From: Eleusine coracana subsp. coracana
Lineage: Eukaryota; Streptophyta; Magnoliopsida; Poales; Poaceae
Reading direction: 5' to 3'
Assembly (NCBI GenBank): GCA_032690845.1
Contig: CM064430.1
Coordinates: 48,457,882-48,521,881 of the forward strand
Length of the DNA: 64,000 nucleotides
A model generated the notes under the pieces. It saw only the letters and a program-made list of their open reading frames with translations. It made no database searches and was not told the DNA's origin. Below, one piece after another: positions 1-12,164 of this stretch (its first letter is position 1; every line of letters begins with the position of its first letter). Position numbers and translations under genes: made by a program.

Positions 1-312
1 ACATGGGTGCAAAAATGTACCAGGCAGTGGGACTTATTTTGTCATTTTGTTCAGGGTGTTCTTGATAAAATGTACATGCGGGGTCAACTCCGTAGACCTT
101 GTCCGTCCATTTCTAATCGGTCGGGTGCCCTTGTTCGGGAGCACGGTAGCACCTATTGGCGTGGGAGCACTAGATTGGTTCTCCACTTCTCCTAGTCACT
201 CCTCTTGAACAACGGATACTTGTCCTAGTCACTCCTCTTGAACAACGTATACAACGTATAAAGGAGAAAACCCCATGCCATTGATGAAATTTTGACAATG
301 CACTTTAGAATT
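1..312. other. Sequence left of the CACTA element
   Basis: No convincing gene is seen. A 24-bp stretch beginning CCTAGTCACTCCTC occurs twice, at 191 and 224 (period 33 bp), followed by a TATAAA-like string near 258. This is probably the edge of another repeat. ATT at 310-312 would be the 3-bp target site of the CACTA element that starts at 313, but its partner cannot be located. Confidence 0.4.
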
Positions 313-332
313 CACTACCGGAAAGAGAGAGT

Positions 333-735
333 ATGCCATGTGCCCCAATTTTTGCCGTGGACCTTCAATCAGACACACGACTTTTGCCGTGTGCCAAGGT
401 AGGGGCACACGACAAAGAAGGAGCACACGTCATATATATGCTAGCGCTTTGGCGTGTGCTACAAGGCAGGCAAACGACAAATGCCACCTTTGCTGTATGC
501 CTCGTCACCTGGCACACGGCAAACAAGCCGACCGCTAACGACCGTTACATGTTTGCCGTGTGGCTGGTGACATGGACACCAAAAGTTGTGTTTGCCTTGT
601 GCCTTAACTTGACACATGGCAAAAATGACACGTGAGAGTCACCTGACCATCTTTGCCATGTGCCACCTTGCACGGCACACGACAAAGTTGATATTGCCGT
701 GTGCCCTAACTTGGCACACGGTAAAGTTTTTTTCT
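333..735. repeat. CACTA 5' subterminal repeats
   Basis: At least eight direct and inverted copies of a TTTGCCGTGTGCC-like motif, with complementary GGCACACGGCAAA forms, are packed into 400 bp. In CACTA elements such subterminal arrays are the binding sites of the TNPA-type protein. The apparent ORFs here on both strands come from the repeats and are not genes. Confidence 0.8.
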
Positions 736-759
736 TCCCCTTTTGCCTCACAATATTAT

Positions 760-1330
760 TTGTGGTTCATATCATTTGCATGGTACTTGGACATTGATAT
801 TTGATGAAATTCTTAATTGTGTTTGCTATATTTAGTTAATTTATTTAGTCATTTCAATTATTTTGTGAAAATTTAAATTTAAACTGCAAGTGGTTCGAAT
901 CATGCAATGTAGTGGATGCAAATTTCCCATTTGAGTCTGTATTCGTGAAAGAACAAGAAAAATCATGCATATTATGAAATATAACAACTACCGTATGGTT
1001 CAATTTAAATTAAAATTTATAAAAAACAAATAGAGTTTGAATTTTTTTGAGAATTGTCCTGGCATCATTATATCATACGTCCAGGTGGTGGTAAAAAGTA
1101 CAAAATGTTTCGAACAAGTTGACATATATGTTCCTCACAAATATGAGAATCTCCATAAAAGAATTAGAGCATTGAATAGAAACCTTCCAGATTTTAAATC
1201 AAAATGATGGTGGAAAGTAGTTTTGACTTCATTCAAATTTATAGACTACAGAAAATATGAGTTGTATCATGATCAAATTTGGTAATTATTTGAGTTTCCA
1301 AGTATTTTTTAAACTTTTTTTTTAGAAAAA
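760..1330. other. AT-rich non-coding CACTA interior
   Basis: AT-rich sequence with no ORF of note and no recognisable motif. It separates the two clusters of subterminal repeats. Confidence 0.5.
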
Positions 1331-1340
1331 CGGCATCTAA

Positions 1341-1800
1341 ATGTTTGTCGTGTGCCTGGTGGGAGGGCGCACGACAAAGGCTACTGTTTGCCATGTGTCT
1401 CATGTTTGCCGTGTGCCCACATGTCGGTGCACGACAAACCATATGGATAAGTCCCCGATTGGATTTGGGACTTGGCCATTTTCGGCCAAATCCTGCTCAC
1501 ACCTCGCTCCTCCGCTGCACCTGTGCCGACCATCATCGCCCCCGGCCCCAGGACGCCCATCGCCTCGTCGCCCCCGGCCGCACGCTCCTCGCTCTTCTGC
1601 TGCGCCTGCCCCGGCCGTCGTCGCCCCTGACCGTCATTGCCCCCCGCCGCCTCTGCCTCCGACTCCCGAGGACAGGCCCCCGCCTCTGACTCCTGCGGCC
1701 TCCGCGCACAGCGCCGCGAGCCCCCCCCCCCCCCCCCCCCCCCCTGCTCAAGCCCTAGTGCCACCCCACCCACCGCTGCCCTGAGTTCTCGCCATCAGGG
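1341..1800 (+). other. CACTA inner subterminal repeats and GC-rich leader with a C24 run
   Basis: Two more TTTGCCGTGTGCC-type motifs (1341-1437) are followed by a very C-rich stretch ending in 24 consecutive C at 1721-1744. Proline/alanine-rich ORFs on both strands result from composition. A GC-rich leader upstream of the transposase is common in grass CACTA elements. A donor-like CAGGTGAG at 1803 suggests it was the 5' exon or UTR of the transposase transcript. Confidence 0.45.
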
Positions 1801-1810
1801 ACAGGTGAGT

Positions 1811-3000
1811 TTTTGTAAAACAGTAGGAGTAGCATGTAATTTTTGTGTAGCATAAATTTTTGTTACTTGCTAATTTCAATTTCTGAATCAGTTTGCTTTG
1901 TCATACAAAAATTGTACATCGGTAGAACACCGAACGTGCATACAGTATGAGAGCTACTTGTGATATATTGAATATCAATCGTATGCTTCTCTGTCACTAT
2001 GTTTCACAGTCACGGTTTTGCACCCGGTGGATGCATGACTCAATGTTATGTATCTTTATCTATGCGTGTGGTTGCTATGTGAAAGCACTTCTTCACTGTT
2101 TTTCACTGATGTGTCTTCAGTCAATGAAAAAGTTATCAAATAATAGACTCAATATGGTCATGTATACGATAACCTACCAATTATTTTAGGGGTTAGTTCA
2201 TTGTATTCTGCACAATCATTGGTTGATACAGAGCTTTAGACAAATATTGTCCTCGCTTGCTCATTTCAGTTGCTAAAGCAGCAGACAAATATATCTTCAC
2301 AGTTTGAAGCTTTAGATAGGTGACAGATGATAACTTAAGCAAGTTTCAATTAGGACTACTGCAGCGTATATTTTAAAAAATGTGCCATGCTTTTGATAAG
2401 TCAAATATATGTTCAATGTTTAAAGCTTCAATTAAAATAGTTTAATATGTCAAATATAGGCTCCCATTATGTCAATATTATATATAACACACTATTATGT
2501 TATTTTTTTGGTCGCAGGGTGAGGTCGCAGGGTGAGGCTTTTGCACTGTCCTCGACACGTCACTTTGTAGGACAACAAGATTAGGCATAAAAGACTCCTC
2601 TTTCCTTTCATGTTTGTAGGTCACATAACCTAGTTCAAACAAGATACAGTTGGAATTATATATGCAGATCTTTGCATATCTATAACTGAATCTGTTTCGA
2701 ATTGTCCATGTTTTTCGGACAGCCCGAGGATGCGTAGTTGGGGTTAGTTTCCATGGTCCACTCCGATCCAAGCCAGAGATTCGGCATCACCTCCTTGTTG
2801 TTCTCCGGATACACAATCTCTTTTGTAGAACGTGTATTTGGAGAGTAGCGGAGAGGTGCTACCGAAATTCTGTCTCAGAGAGGAGTATACCATAGAAACT
2901 AAACTCAGCTACAGATCCTCGAGTGGAATTAGGACCTATCTTCACCTATTAGACTGTATAAGCTTCATGTAGATGAAAATATTTTTAATATTATTTGCTA
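1811..3000. other. Non-coding stretch, probably intron or leader of the CACTA transposase transcript
   Basis: AT-rich, with only short ORFs and no protein similarity that I recognise. Its position between the GC-rich leader and the TNP2 start suggests an intron. Confidence 0.35.
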
Positions 3001-3012
3001 ATATGTTAGAGG

Positions 3013-3587
3013 ATGTCAAACCGTGAGTGGATGTACACAGGCTGGGCAAAGGATGGAAAGTACTCCAGTGAATGGATTCGTAAGACTAACAACTTCTTGG
3101 AACAATCATTTGCCAAGGTTAGAGGAACAAGTGTCACTTGGTGTCTCTACGACAATTGTAGAAACACACTTCGACACAATAAAGAGGCCACTCAAGTTTA
3201 TTATGTCTCGTATGCTTGCTAGAAGGATAATCTCAAAGGTTGGGATGTTGTATACAAGGTAAGGCCACACGGTAAACTACCTCTCCCAAACGATGCCGAT
3301 TATGCCATAAACCCAAACACATATCACGAAGATGAGTTCTTTTCAAGACAATGGGGTAGAAGGAACTTTTGAGATAGACTTAACCGAAGAAGTTTGAAAT
3401 AGAAGTAGACAATGAGGACATTGAAGATGAGGTTGATAATGCAGATGACTTACGTGAACTTGAACGATTACGTTGGGGCATTGATGACAACCATACTCCT
3501 GCTAATCTTGATGTTGATATCAAGATGGGGACAAGTGATGATGAGGATTATGATCCAGCTAATCCTGATGATGATGATTATTTCTAG
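3013..3587 (+). pseudogene. TNP2-type CACTA transposase remnant, N-terminus joined to C-terminus
   Basis: The reading frame from ATG 3013 opens with a transposase-associated domain: REWMY, then EWIRKTNNFLEQSF, then the WCLYDNCRN cysteine segment. After about 70 codons it passes, with a stop and frameshifts, into sequence that looks like the far C-terminus: GWDVVYKVRPHGK, an HEDEFF segment, and an acidic tail with DEDYDPANPDDDDYF before the stop near 3587. A full TNP2 is usually well over 700 residues, so the whole catalytic core is missing. Such internal deletion is typical of non-autonomous CACTA copies. I am confident of the N-terminal domain and less sure of the exact deletion joint, around 3220-3240. 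Confidence 0.7.
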
Positions 3588-3719
3588 ATGAACATGTACG
3601 AATTTTGTTTGCTCATTGTTATTTTGTGATGAACATTTATAATACTTTAATATTTTGAATGCTATTTTATGTACTCTTTTATTGTATGTTGATTGTTTTT
3701 TTATTGTAGGTGAGTGGAC

Positions 3720-4116
3720 AAAGATGGTGGATGGCAGTCTGGTAAGGTCAGTCGCGTCGTTGTACAAGAAGGCCACACCAGGGAAAAGAGGGAAGCCCAG
3801 TGCAACCAAGGACTCCGGGAGCGGTCAAGGGAAAGGGAAAAGTGGAGGCGGCTGAGGGAGAGAGAAGGCTGGAGGAGCAGGTAGAGGGAGAGCATAAGCG
3901 AGGGAGCTGTCACCTGTAGCTGAGTAGTCCTCGTTAGATGAGGAGAACAAGGAGGAGAAGTGGGAGCAACAGCAGCAGCAACAACAGGAGCAGGAGATAG
4001 GGGGTTGCACTTTGTTTGCTTCGTCAGAGGTGTGGCTGAGAGGTCCTTCAGAGCTCCCGAAATGATCGATACTTGTTGAGAGACGACCACTGATTCGACC
4101 CGATCCGCCTAAGTAA
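3720..4116 (+). pseudogene. 5' part of the second CACTA gene (plant En/Spm TNPA-like)
   Basis: A basic, Lys/Gly/Ser-rich reading frame follows a 3' splice-like TTGTAG at 3705. It breaks after 3855 but low-complexity Glu/Gln/Ser-rich coding-like sequence continues to about 4110, where AAGTAAGT looks like a splice donor. The more recognisable 3' portion is displaced to 20040-20672 by insertion of E1. TNPA-like proteins bind the subterminal repeats. Only position and composition support this 5' piece. Confidence 0.45.
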
Positions 4117-4197
4117 GTATTTTGCATACTATGACAACTTGTTCATTTGATTCATAGGGAAGCATAATAGAAATTATTATTATTTCATAATCTCTTG

Positions 4198-4749
4198 TGT
4201 AACCTAACAATTCTAGTAGGCCAAGACCCTACACATGCTAGTGTTTATGATGATAGCAAGTGTGGAAGCCAAACACACTAGCCTATACAAGCCACAATTC
4301 AACCTAGTTACTATAGCACATAATTGTAGAATAGTAAAGAGGGGGTCAAAAAATGCTCATGATTTTTTCCGAGGTCTTGGAAGGATGGCGCCTTCCCCTA
4401 CTCCTCGATGGACTACTCCCGCCAGAGTGCCGGTCCCTCCTGCCACCAATGTGGAGTTCTTGCCCACGAACCCGCAGTCACTCCCGAAGTGAAGACACGG
4501 TGTGCGTCACTGCTGCCACCTAGGCACAAGCTCGCCTCCCTTGAGAACTTGCCGGACTCCCCGAGGCGACACGAATGCTCACTATTGATGTTCCTTTCAC
4601 CAGCGGGCTCAAACCAAGTACGAACATGTGACGACCTTCACAACCAATCACGATAGGCTCGATCACCGACACCTAACCGGTCTAGGTCTCACATAGACCA
4701 AGAGTAACAACCAATATCACACCCTCAAGGATACTCTAGACTTAGATGT
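4198..4749. other. Unclassified segment left of E1
   Basis: Moderately GC-rich, with no protein I recognise. It ends in GATGT, the target site of E1, and continues at 19043 in the same orientation. It could be a piece of a CACTA intron or of another, unrecognised LTR inserted earlier. Confidence 0.35.
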
Positions 4750-5841
4750 TGTTGGTGGTTTCTAGATGCCTATTTTATCTATCAAAAAGGGATGTTTTGC
4801 ATCTTAATTTGGTGGTTTGGACTAACAATTAACCCCATATTTGCATATATTTATAGTTGTTCTATTTTGGATATAATCGTAGAAAACAGGTGTAAAATAG
4901 AGCAATTATGGATGAAGAATTAAAGAGCAACGAAGATGGGCCAGATGCGGACTTGCATCGATCGGCACAGGCCTGCGCCAATAAACGTAGAAGGAAAAGA
5001 TGGCGAAAACATAACCCAGTCCAAGAAGGACGAAGGCCTAGCCCAGTATGAGTTAGAGTCGGTGGAAGTTGACCTAATCCCATCGGATATAAAAGGAAGA
5101 TAATTATCAAGAGCCAAGGATGGACGACAATCACGAAAATCAGTTATTGGAACTAGGGTTCTGGGATATTGACGGCGAAGGTCGGTCAACACCGATGAGA
5201 TCCACCAGAAGAGAGGTTGCGCCAATCGAAGCAACGCTTGCGCCGATCGGCTCGTGCGTGTTCTAACGCTATTTCTCATCCCTCTGCTATGTCTAGCGGA
5301 AGGATGAGTGAGTAGTCTCATATTCTCTTCTCTGATGTGGGGATCTGGTCATGTAACTCTTATACTTATTGATACTCTCTCGATGAATTTAATCTATGTG
5401 ATGAACTTAATTGCATATCTATCTATCCTTTTCATTAGTGTATCGGCCAATACACTTTTGCTCGTTATATAGTGGAAAAAACTAGTGGAGAGCTAATAGC
5501 CTCTGTAGTGACAACCGGGGTGAACAAAACCACCATGTCTTGTAGAATATTAGAGTCATCACTCGAGATTGATAAGAATAAGGTTGCATGCTAGTGAACC
5601 AATCCTAAGGAGAGAATTCTACATTATCCTGTTACCTCCCCAATAACATTCACCTTCCACTCTCTCACCATCATCATTCACATCAACCGAACCATTGCAA
5701 CTTGTTAGTAACCCTTTAGCAGTAATTGTTCCGCTCGTTCCTTATGGATTCGATAACCTTGGAATACTCTGAGGGAAAAAGAGCTACAACTGTACACCGT
5801 CCTCTTGTAGTATATAAGTGGGTGCGTAATTACGACCAACA
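4750..5841 (+). repeat. E1 5' LTR
   Basis: 1092 bp, TG...CA ends, aligns with 17956-19037. It contains palindrome cores at 4958/4978 and 5222/5243. A TATATAAG string lies only about 25 bp from its 3' end. Confidence 0.93.
5088..5094 (+). promoter_or_regulatory. E1 5' LTR TATA box
   Basis: GGATATAAAAGGAAG is the best TATA box of the LTR and is kept in the 3' LTR at 18274-18280. Transcription would then start near 5120, leaving about 0.7 kb of R-U5. Confidence 0.5.
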
Positions 5842-5852
5842 AGCCCTGTTTC

Positions 5853-5870
5853 TGGCGCCGTTGCCGAGGA
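5853..5870 (+). other. E1 primer-binding site (tRNA-Asp type)
   Basis: TGGCGCCGTTGCCGAGGA lies 11 bp after the 5' LTR. The first 14 bases fit the 3' end of plant tRNA-Asp(GTC). E2 has the same site at 23491. Confidence 0.75.
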
Positions 5871-6052
5871 GCAAGCCAGTTCTTTTACTATTAATATTTT
5901 ACCAACGTCTAATCCTCTCTTTTCTAGTTGTTTTTGTTTTTGTGTTTTGTGTAAATTTTCAGAATAATTACAACAGGACCTTCTCCGACGCTCAGGGAGC
6001 TTTCTCTACCATCTCTAGAGTGCTGGTGCCTCAATGCTCAGATGAGAAGGCC

Positions 6053-6287
6053 ATGACCTCCTCGTATATGTTGAACCCCATAATCATTAACATGGCTGAA
6101 GCAAACAAGTTCTTTGGAGCGAAAGAGGAGAACCCATTTACTCAATTATAAGATTTGGAGGTACTTTGCCAAACATTTCATCATGAAGGAGTGCCTCAGG
6201 ATCTTTACAGGTGGCTGCTTTTCCCATTCTCTTTGGGAGGAAAAGCCAAAGAGTGGCACAAAGCAGCATCTCGAGAACCAAAAGGTA
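6053..6287 (+). pseudogene. gag: E1 gag, N-terminal piece
   Basis: The frame from ATG 6053 contains the Athila-type gag signature: ENPFT, then a LFPFSLGGKAKEWH segment just before the insertion. One TAA stop interrupts it at about 6149. Translation would resume in frame at 10245 once the inserted element and one copy of the AGGTA target site are removed, which shows the insertion hit a gag that was still collinear. Gag forms the virus-like particle in which reverse transcription occurs. Confidence 0.75.
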
Positions 6288-9200
6288 TGTCACACCCCAA
6301 AATTTCAAATTTTGTTTTGTGACCCAATTTCACTAAATTTCAACATTTTTATAATAAATTTAAAATTTTATTATAAATTAATAATAGAATTATAATTTAT
6401 TGTAGAAAAAGGGCTATTTTCTAAATTAAATAAATTAATTTAGGTTATTAATATTTTGTATGTTGACTCCAAAACTTGTTTCGGTTTGATCAAATCACCA
6501 CCACGAAGGTCATCATCACAACAACAAGAGCAATAAGACAAGGCGCTAAAGACTTTCAATAAGAGATGTGAAGTACTTCAACCACAACAAGACACGAAGC
6601 AATGGATATCAGCGTAGATTATTGTTTGTAGAGTAATGAGTGATTGTGTGTTATGATTATTTTAGGTTGTTTCAGCCTATCTTTCCTTGGTCAACATTTT
6701 ATCCTTGGGACCTATCTACAATCTTTGATGCATATAGTGTGGTCCTATTTTCACATTCATAATTCTTTAGCTCATCATTCATTGTTCATTCCATTATTTT
6801 CTTTTGATCTTTACAAACTGTAGTCTTGTATGTTCAAATTTCTAAGTCCCACTATCTTTGAATCTTGGGATGAGATTTTTTTAAGGGGGGTAGTTTGTCA
6901 CACCCCGTATTTTTCAAATTCGGGTTGTGAGCCTTTCTGAAACTTAAAAGGCATAATTCTCATAATATTCTCACTCGAATCCTTCCACACATCCTTTTTC
7001 CCCTTAACCTTATGATTATCAAAACACCGAGTGTCATTATTATTTTTTTCTCACATCCTTGCTTTTCCCAGCTTTGCTTAATATCTCTTCCCATCAAGTG
7101 TAAACTAACCTAACGACCAATAGTCAGCTCAAAACCTTGTCCGATATGTTGTCCCAATCGAACCCGCACACCACGAAACCGTGTTCATCAATACATCCCT
7201 TTGAGGCGATAAGTCTTCTCTTACTCTTGGTTTTGCACATACCAAGGCCAACAATATCTAGACTATACTTGAATTCCAATCACAACCAATGTCCAACTCG
7301 ACAATATCATGTATATTAATTTCCTCTCGATGTTTTCACTTTGTTCTATGGGTCATGCAGCATACTAGGCTCATACTAGTGTTCAAATAAACATCACCCA
7401 CATACCATTTAATAAGGATTTTTTGCGGGTCACTCGCTCATCTATAAATCCCCACCAAAAAGGAGATGAAACAATCAACATAATGGACACCATTCATGGC
7501 TGGCAGTTTTACTTGCTTCTTGGCCTCTCCCCTCCCCTCCCTACCCTTTCCTCTCCCCTTTCTAGGCCTTTAAAGTCATACCTGGACGTCCCTTGGCCTG
7601 GCTCACGAGCTCCCTTGCCCCCTCACCTTCATTCCCATCCAGCATCAAGTTCAACTCTTGCCATCGGTCTTTCCAGCAACAACACCCCAAATTCCAATCC
7701 ACTTTCCTGTTGATCCAGCCAACCAAACATCACGAAATTTTACCAGGAGATGCACCTTGATGCAGCCTACAACATATCCAAAATTCATGGCCATAGGAGC
7801 AGTGATTTGAGCAGGATCATATTTTGAATGACGACTACTCTCTGTTCTGGGCGCATCCAGCACGTGCATCGGTAATTACCCTTCTATTTCTCCCAATTCT
7901 AATGCGTCCTTGATACATAATCATATCCACATTTATTACAGGAAGTTATGATCATCTTGACCAAAGCATATGCTAAGATCTGTCCTGATGCCTCCAGGAA
8001 CGCGTTTGGCCCACCATCTATCGCGTCGTGACCTTGCCTGTTTTCCCCCTTGCCATCTCCAGATCAGGTGAGCTAACATCGACACCAGATTTCTAGTATT
8101 GTGTTCCACAACTTATTAAACATATAGGTTCAAGTTGTTGCTCGATTAGTATAACCAATCAGCGGGAACGCGCAAGTCTTTCGTCGTGCCGTTCTGTCCA
8201 TAGCAGCAGCCCACTGCCTACCCAGTCCCGGTCCGCCATGGACCTATGAACCAGTGCCCCAGAGCCAGTCCATGAACCCATGAACTCGGTTCACCTATTT
8301 TAAGATTTATTTAAATTCAAATAAATCCTGGAAAATGGCCGTTTTGCACCTAAGCCCCTCTGTTTCGTCCTAATTAGTTTTTAAACCTGATTTCTTCACA
8401 TAAGCTTTAGTTATTTCTGTTTTAGCCCCTAATATTTTTATAAATATTATTTTAACCCTATAATATTATAGAAACACCCCTCCACTAATTTTAATTATAT
8501 TTTAGTCCTATCTTTTTACACTTTGGTCCCTGAGCTTATTATAAATTACATTTTAGTCCCTAAACTTTTTATAAACTATATTTTCGTCCTGTTATTTTAC
8601 AATTTATTCCCTATACTTTTCTAAAATTACTTTTAGGTTCCTAAACCTATTTGTTTTTACTATTTTAACCATACTCCTTTAAACCTTCGTAACTTTTTAC
8701 TCGTAACTCCGATTTAGATGATTCTTGCGCTCACGGGATCATAGAAATGCGTACCATCTTTTGTGATTGATTTTAAAGTATTTTATTATTGTTTGGTGTA
8801 CTGTTTCTTAGTTTGTTTATATGATTGTTTGCATGTCGTGCCTGGGTGACGTTAATTAGAGAACATGTTGATCCTGGAATCGCAAGAGCGTGAATTGAAG
8901 ACCTGAGCAGCAACATCCATTTTCAAGCAAGTGTCCTTGATGCATTTTGTACCTATTATAATGTTATTGTAGAATTGCATGCTTGTGTCAATTGACTGGA
9001 AACCTATTGTTAGGGTTTACTAGCATTGTTTTACCTTGTCCTTGTCACCTTGAACTAGAGTCTTGGTTATCAATGAGTAGACATGCTTAGTTGCTTATTG
9101 GGTGGTTGGGTCCAATTTAATGTTGACTAATGAACAATATCATGTGGGGAATGATTGGTAATTCTTTTAGCAACATGGATTAGGGATCTATGCAAGTTGG

Positions 9201-10244
9201 ATGGAATGGATGTGGTGCCATGGGCACATGGTTGGTGGTGGTAGGCTTGTTGTAGATCCTAGAACCCGGTTCTTGGAGCGGTAACCCAGGACAACAGTGC
9301 CATCACAAGGCTGCTATGGAATAGCTTGGCTGATTAATTAGGAGTTCTCTCAGTGTCGGTGCAACATTTTGGTGGAGCGGGGAATGGAAGTCAAGAGGAC
9401 TGTCCTTGTATCTGAATGGCTCAAGAGGGGGCTCCTGGGGTTATGAACTGCTTGTTGAGAGGCTATCACTTATGGACGGGAGTGGAACCTTAGTGGCTAG
9501 CATGTACTGGGAGACCCTTTGTAAAAGCCTCGTAGTGATCTCTTGGCAGCACACCTAAGGAAGTGTGCTAGTGCTTGGCCGGCATGGTAACATGGAGACT
9601 CTAGTCCACCTGGCAACAGGAGACGAAATCACGACTTGTGGGTAAAGTGGTACAAACTCTGTAGAGTATCAAACTATCATGATAGCCATGCTCACCATCA
9701 CGAGCGGCCTAGAATTCTCACAAGATTAGTTGGTTATGGGTTGGAATGGTTGGGATGGTTGGATGGTTCGGACTTGGATTGGATAGTATCATGTGGGTTG
9801 AGGGTTGGGATGACCCCACCTAGTAATTAGGATGCTTTAGGGAGTTAAAAGCTCATGCTATAAACCCTATTAAGCCTTCCTTGCCTTTAGCCCCATATCA
9901 TCTTTTCCCCCACTTGCTGAGTACGACACGTACTCACCCTTGCTATATACCACATTGCTGCTCAGCTACAGGAGAAGGATGGTACACTATAAAGATTATA
10001 GAGGAGACTAGGCATGCGGTCTTCCGGTCGATTTCCTGTGGGAGCTGAAGGACGCCAACGCTTAGTTTATTCCGCTGCAATATAATCTTTTTCTTTTGAC
10101 CTACGGGTGACCCTTGTAATAATGTTATCGATTTAATAAAGATATTGTTCTTTTATCACAGTAATTGTCCTGTGTGCATGAAAACCTGTTCCTGGGCACG
10201 CATACAGATGCATTCGGTTTTGATCATTGAAACCGGGTGTGACA
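6288..10244 (+). mobile_element. LTR-type insertion inside E1 gag, internally deleted
   Basis: Flanked by the 5-bp duplication AGGTA (6283-6287, 10245-10249). Its ends are inverted: TGTCACACCCC at 6288 and GGGTGTGACA at 10244. A second TGTCACACCCCG at 6896 follows a polypurine stretch (TTAAGGGGGG, 6881-6890). The simplest reading is a 5' LTR start, then a large deletion removing most of the LTR and the coding interior, then the 3' end of the interior, the polypurine tract and a 3.35-kb 3' LTR (6896-10244). No coding region remains. A reverse-oriented relative lies at 56224-60098. Confidence 0.75.
6896..10244 (+). repeat. Long (3.35 kb) 3' LTR of the inserted element
   Basis: Begins TGTCACACCCCG right after a G-rich polypurine tract and ends ACCGGGTGTGACA. 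Much of it, for example 7495-7600, 8930-9000 and 9250-10240, is recognisable in reverse orientation at 56224-60098. Short ORFs within it are not conserved between the two copies and I treat them as chance. Confidence 0.7.
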
Positions 10245-10648
10245 AGGTAAGTGGAGTGAATTAGTTGGAAATTTTTGTCTCCACTATTTTCGTTTACCAA
10301 AGGTGCAAAAGTTGAGAAGATAGGTGGTGAATTTCTTACAAAAAGATGAAGAATCTCTCGTGGAAGCCTGGACGCGTTTTCAAACATTGTTGAAACAAGG
10401 ACCTGACCTCAGCATTGATGAGAATATGTGCGCTCAAACCTTCTACATGGCCATAAACAAGGTATCGAGGATGCATTTGGATGGATTGACCGGAGGAAGT
10501 TTTCTGAGATTGACAGCCAAGGCAGGGATCAAATTATTAGGTAAAATTGTTGAGAATGAAGCTTTGCACAAGCATTGGGAAGAATATCTAGAACCAAATC
10601 AGCAATGCCTAGAAGTTATGCAGAAAGAAGAGTCACCGATTGAATAGA
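10245..10648 (+). pseudogene. gag: E1 gag, C-terminal piece
   Basis: Continues the frame broken at 6287: WSELVGNFCLHYF, then VVNFLQKDEESLVEAWTRF, a QTFYMAIN segment and LTGGSFL. These are hallmark positions of Athila-type retrotransposon gag. A TAG lies just upstream of the VVNF segment. The frame ends at TAG 10646-10648, and the next coding region is in another frame, so one frameshift separates gag from protease. Confidence 0.8.
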
Positions 10649-10699
10649 TCTTCATGTCCAAGAGGAGAGCAATGATTACTTCAGAGCATAAATTCGAAG

Positions 10700-12164
10700 A
10701 AATAGAGCCCGACCCGCCTCTATGGATATGATGTGTGCGCCAATCGGCGCAGTCGTGATGACAAGAAAACCGATCACCGTGACGACTCCGTCGAGTTGCA
10801 AGGAATATACCAAGATAGAAGCTGCAATTCTAGACAACCACCTGAAGGAATTTGAAGGCAACTTTGCTAAACCAAAGGGGGATAGAACATTGGCGAATGC
10901 TAAACCACTTGACGAATTTGAGCCGATGGACTGGATTCCTATCGATTTTTCATGCGAGTTGCTCAATATGAGAAGATCCTTCAGCCCGTAAGACGCTTCC
11001 AAAGCCGGAATTGAGTATAATTTCTCAAGTAATTGCCTCAATTCGGAAATTTTCGATCAAGAGATTATTGGGAGAGTTTTAGGGAAGCTTTACAAGGATG
11101 ATATTGAGCTTGATGGAACGGAGGTGAAACAAGCTAAGAGATTGCTAGACATTTGCTTTGAGCCATCTCCCTACGAAGGATTATGTAGTGTGTATGCTGT
11201 AGGTCTCCCTGAAGAGGAAGAAGAAGAACCATATATACCATGTGAGATATCAGGGAAGAGATTTCCAAAAGCCTTATATGACTTTGGTTCCCGTGTCAAC
11301 TTGATGACTTACGATACATTCATGAGCATGCCTTATGAAACTCAACAACGGCTAATGGGGACTGAACTTGAGCTCATCATGGCGAATGGAGGGAAGACCA
11401 AGCCACTAGGAGTGATCAAGAATGTTGAAATTAAGATTAGCTCAAAAACAATACCGGTAGATTTCTTCGTTCTATACAATATAGAAACTGGGGTTGAAGA
11501 TATCATTTTGGGAAGGCCATTCTTAAGATTTGCTCGGAAAGGTCAAATTACGCTACTCCTAGGAGAGGAAGAAGTGCAATTTCAATTTAATGATTTGTCT
11601 CATCAAGACCCTTCTTACAATCAGGAATTCTACCCAGATGAAGACGAGAAAATAGGGATTGATATGGGAGACCCACCGGACCACATCCTGTGCGGAACTG
11701 ACAAGCATACTGTCTGCGCCGATCGGCGCGACACCTACGCCGATCGGCTCAACCAGGAAAATCCTGATTTTGAACCTCTCGGGGAGCTGGATCCAGATGA
11801 AGCGCCAGAAGTGGAACAGAAGGAACTTCCAAAGGAGTTACACTATGAATATCTAGGGAAGAATAGAACATATCCAGTTATTGTGAAGAACGCCATAAGG
11901 AGAGAAGAAATAGAGAAGCTGCTTGCTGTGCTCAAAAGGTATAAGAAAGCCATTGGTTACATATTGGATGACATTAAGGGAATTAGCCCCGTATTTTGCA
12001 CCCACAAGATTAACTTGGAGGAGAATTCTAAACTAGTGGTTGAAGGGATGCGAAGGTTGAAGGAATCAATGAAGCCAGTGGTTAAAAAGGAGATTTTGAA
12101 GCTGCTTAATGTAGGTATGATCTACCCTGTTGCTGATAGTGAATGGGTTAGTCCAGTACATTGA
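10700..12164 (+). pseudogene. pol: E1 protease and N-terminal reverse transcriptase
   Basis: One frame, open apart from TAA at 10989. The region from 11124 has an acidic EEEEEEPYIPCEISG lead, then the aspartic protease: ALYDFGSRVNLM carries the catalytic Asp with Phe where Leu/Thr/Ser is usual, and VEDIILGRPFLRF is the second conserved motif. A linker around 11700-11760 carries a palindrome pair read as CADRRDTYADR, a seven-residue repeat. RT begins near 11860 and reaches SEWVSPVH, where TGA at 12162-12164 stops the frame. The palindrome at 10740 is also translated, in a CAPIGA context. Confidence 0.8.

Noticed and set aside
1381..1773. Gly/Arg-rich ORF on the minus strand
   Set aside because: Produced by the C-rich leader and the C24 run. 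No domain, and the opposite strand is equally open.
5853..5870. tRNA gene fragment
   Set aside because: Only the primer-binding complement of a tRNA 3' end; no cloverleaf.
11716..11729. HIP1-type highly iterated palindrome as in cyanobacteria
   Set aside because: HIP1 is GCGATCGC. The motif here has a different core flank (CCGATCGG) and the DNA is plant nuclear.
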